Positions 62,413 to 64,000 of a stretch of DNA of 64,000 bases are shown piece after piece. Numbering within the stretch: the stretch's first letter is position 1; each line of letters begins with the position of its first letter. The stretch lies in assembly GCA_015075175.1 (NCBI GenBank), contig JABTUV010000003.1, positions 124,001 through 188,000 on the forward strand, given 5' to 3'. The DNA is from a bacterium (GTDB taxonomy: Bacteria > Hinthialibacterota > Hinthialibacteria > H5-UNCL2). The notes beneath the pieces are model-generated. The model did no database searches. It saw nothing but the letters and a program-made list of their open reading frames with translations, and was not told the DNA's origin. The position numbers and the translations under genes are program-made.

Positions 62413-64000
62413 TCAGGCCGGGTTGGTTTGGTGCGCGGTGCGCACCCTACTTCCGAACACCGCGTACAGCGCCGGCAGGACGAGCAGCGTCAAGAGGTTG
62501 TCGGTGATGACGCCGGCGACGACGACGGTGGCCAGTGGGCGTTGCACCTCCGCGCCCACGCCCGTGTTCAGCATCATGGGGACGAAGCCGAGGCCCGCGA
62601 CCAATGCCGTCATCAGGATGGGCCGCAGCCGTCGCACCGCGCTTTCCTCAATGGCGGAAAAGAGCGGCAAGCCGTCAGCCAACATGCGCTGCAGCGTGCT
62701 GACCAGCACGAGCCCGTTCAACGTCGCCACGCCTGAGACGGCCACGACTCCCACGCCCGCCGAGATGGTGAAGGGCATGTCGCGCAGCCACAAGGCCAGG
62801 ATGCCTCCCAGCGCGGCGAACGGCGCGCCGGTAAAAATCAACAGCGCATCCCGCCAGGAACCGACGGAGAGATAGAGCAGAAAGAGGATCATCGCCAGCG
62901 CGGTCGGCACGATCACGGCCAGTCGGGCGCGGGCGCGCTCCAGGTTCTCGAACTGGCCGCCGAACTCGACATGATACCCTTCGGGCAGGCGGACCTCTTC
63001 GCGCAAACGGCGTCGCGCCTCGTTGACGAACGAGCCTACGTCCCGCCCCTCCACGTCGCATTGCACGAGGACCCGTCGCTTCTGCCACTCGCGCGTGATG
63101 GTCGAGGGGCCTTCGGTCTGGCGGATGCGCGCGAGGGACGCCAGCGGCAGGCGCTCGCCCGACTTGGTGGGTATGACCAGGCGACTGAACGCCGCCACGC
63201 TGTCCCTCGTCGCTTCATCCAGTCGGACAACCAGCGGAAAACGGCGCTGGTCGGCGCGCACCTCCACCACGCGCGGCCGCCGACGGCCTAACGTGTGCGC
63301 CTCCGCCGCCGTCACGCCGTGGCGCGAGATGGCGTCGGACTCGATTTCCACCTCCAGCATGGGTTGGCCGGTCGTCTGCTCGGTGTAAACCTCCGCCGCG
63401 CCGGGGATGGTTCGCAAGACCGCTTCGACCTCCTCCGCCAGTGCGCGCAGCATGTCGAGATCGTCGCCGAACATTTTCACCCCCACGTCGGTGCGAATGC
63501 CCGCGGTCATCTCCGCCAGCCGCATCTCGATCGGCTGCGTGAAGATGGCGCGCATTCCCGGCAATTGCGCGACCACCTCGCGCATCTCCGCCGTCAGTTC
63601 ATCCTGGGTCCTGGCGCGCGTCCACTGCCGGCGCGGATGGAGCATGATGAACACGTCGGACAACTCCGTGCCCATCGGGTCGGTCGCCACCTGGGGCGTG
63701 CCCGTGCGCGTCCACAGGTCCCGGATTTCGTCGGGAAACTCAGCCAGGAGGATCTTCTCCAGTCGCGTGCCGTAGCGCACGTTCTCGTCCAGGTCGATGC
63801 CCGCCAGTCGCACCGTGTTGATGACGATGGACATCTCCGACAGGCGCGGAATGAACTCGGAGCCGAGCCGCGAGGCGAGCCATCCGCCGGCGCAGAGGAG
63901 AGCGACGGCCAGGGTGATGAGCGCGTAACGCGTGGAAAGCGCGGCGCGCACCACCGGGCGATAGAGCCGCTCCAGCGCCGCGATCAGGAGGTTCCTATGT
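62413..64000 (-). CDS. Heavy-metal efflux RND pump (HME family), C-terminal half only
   Basis: Open at the right edge (ALERLYRPVVRAALSTRYAL). About 529 residues: TM7 start, the periplasmic porter domain (LGSEFIPRLSEMSIVINTVR, RRQWTRARTQDELTAEMREV, TAGIRTDVGVKMFGDDLDML) and TM8-TM12 (VIVPTALAMILFLLYLSVGS, FTISAGVGVVAVSGVATLNG). Second HME-RND pump in the window, not closely similar to the one at 43910-47348. Its last residues are encoded by a family B repeat. Confidence 0.88.
   Translation of the reverse strand, partial: HRNLLIAALERLYRPVVRAALSTRYALITLAVALLCAGGWLASRLGSEFIPRLSEMSIVINTVRLAGIDLDENVRYGTRLEKILLAEFPDEIRDLWTRTGTPQVATDPMGTELSDVFIMLHPRRQWTRARTQDELTAEMREVVAQLPGMRAIFTQPIEMRLAEMTAGIRTDVGVKMFGDDLDMLRALAEEVEAVLRTIPGAAEVYTEQTTGQPMLEVEIESDAISRHGVTAAEAHTLGRRRPRVVEVRADQRRFPLVVRLDEATRDSVAAFSRLVIPTKSGERLPLASLARIRQTEGPSTITREWQKRRVLVQCDVEGRDVGSFVNEARRRLREEVRLPEGYHVEFGGQFENLERARARLAVIVPTALAMILFLLYLSVGSWRDALLIFTGAPFAALGGILALWLRDMPFTISAGVGVVAVSGVATLNGLVLVSTLQRMLADGLPLFSAIEESAVRRLRPILMTALVAGLGFVPMMLNTGVGAEVQRPLATVVVAGVITDNLLTLLVLPALYAVFGSRVRTAHQTNPA
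62430..62454. repeat. Single family B repeat inside the 3' end of the RND gene
   Basis: GTGCGCGGTGCGCACCCTAC with flanks; on the minus strand read in frame as SRVRTAHQ near the pump C-terminus. The same GGAAGTAGGGTGCGCACC edge gives the stop codon in the adaptor gene at 47483. Confidence 0.7.

Overview
The window is GC-rich, gene-dense bacterial chromosome from a Gram-negative organism: it encodes RND efflux pumps, outer-membrane channel lipoproteins and sugar-nucleotide genes of the O-antigen type. No single gene fixes the phylum. The NPCBM domain, the gingipain-like peptidase, the FeS photolyase and the many dispersed palindromic repeats suggest an uncultivated lineage near Planctomycetota, Sumerlaeota or Hydrogenedentota, but this placement is a low-confidence guess. 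At least six genes carry frame breaks. Where I could reconstruct the expected protein, most breaks are a single base missing from a homopolymer run, which looks more like sequencing error than true gene decay.

Layout. 0-6 kb: end of queD, a DUF115 protein, smpB, a dead IS transposase, an antitoxin-like orphan, miaB and a TPR-like exported protein. 6-12 kb: a transglutaminase-like exported protein, maf, and a large C25 (gingipain-like) peptidase gene whose first half is badly frame-disrupted. 12-19 kb: amino-acid racemase, cysK, mazG, a GT-C/NPCBM membrane glycosyltransferase, pyrF and an FeS-type photolyase. 19.6-28.3 kb: rpe, PASTA protein and rsmB (one operon), HtrA protease, nadE, rpsU with a sigma-70 factor, and apt. 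28.6-33 kb: tRNA-Arg(CCT), a small Cys-rich lipoprotein, nfeD-floA, an SH3-like protein and tmk. 33-40.3 kb: surface-polysaccharide genes (WbpE-like aminotransferase, WbpB-WbpD fusion, GT2, flippase-GT4 fusion, GT75-like protein).

40.4-53.1 kb is the most coherent system: a heavy-metal (probably Cu/Ag) locus. On the minus strand lie a CusB-like adaptor with four metal-binding modules, a CusA-type RND pump, a DinB-fold protein and two outer-membrane channels. Divergently lie an NtrC-family regulator with the GAFTGA motif, its histidine kinase and a secreted protein with two YHS/TRASH-like metal modules. Close matches to the sigma-54 promoter consensus stand in front of the adaptor operon and in front of the YHS/TRASH gene, and a 24-bp direct-repeat pair in the divergent intergenic region could be the enhancer. 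53-64 kb: an RlmD/TrmA-family rRNA methyltransferase, GT2, a very large GT-C protein with a propeller-like tail, an NSS transporter with a small partner subunit, a thioredoxin-fold protein and part of a second HME-RND pump.

Across the window at least eight families of short, mostly palindromic repeats sit between genes. Several supply the TAG stop codon of the gene they abut, and others are translated in frame inside genes.
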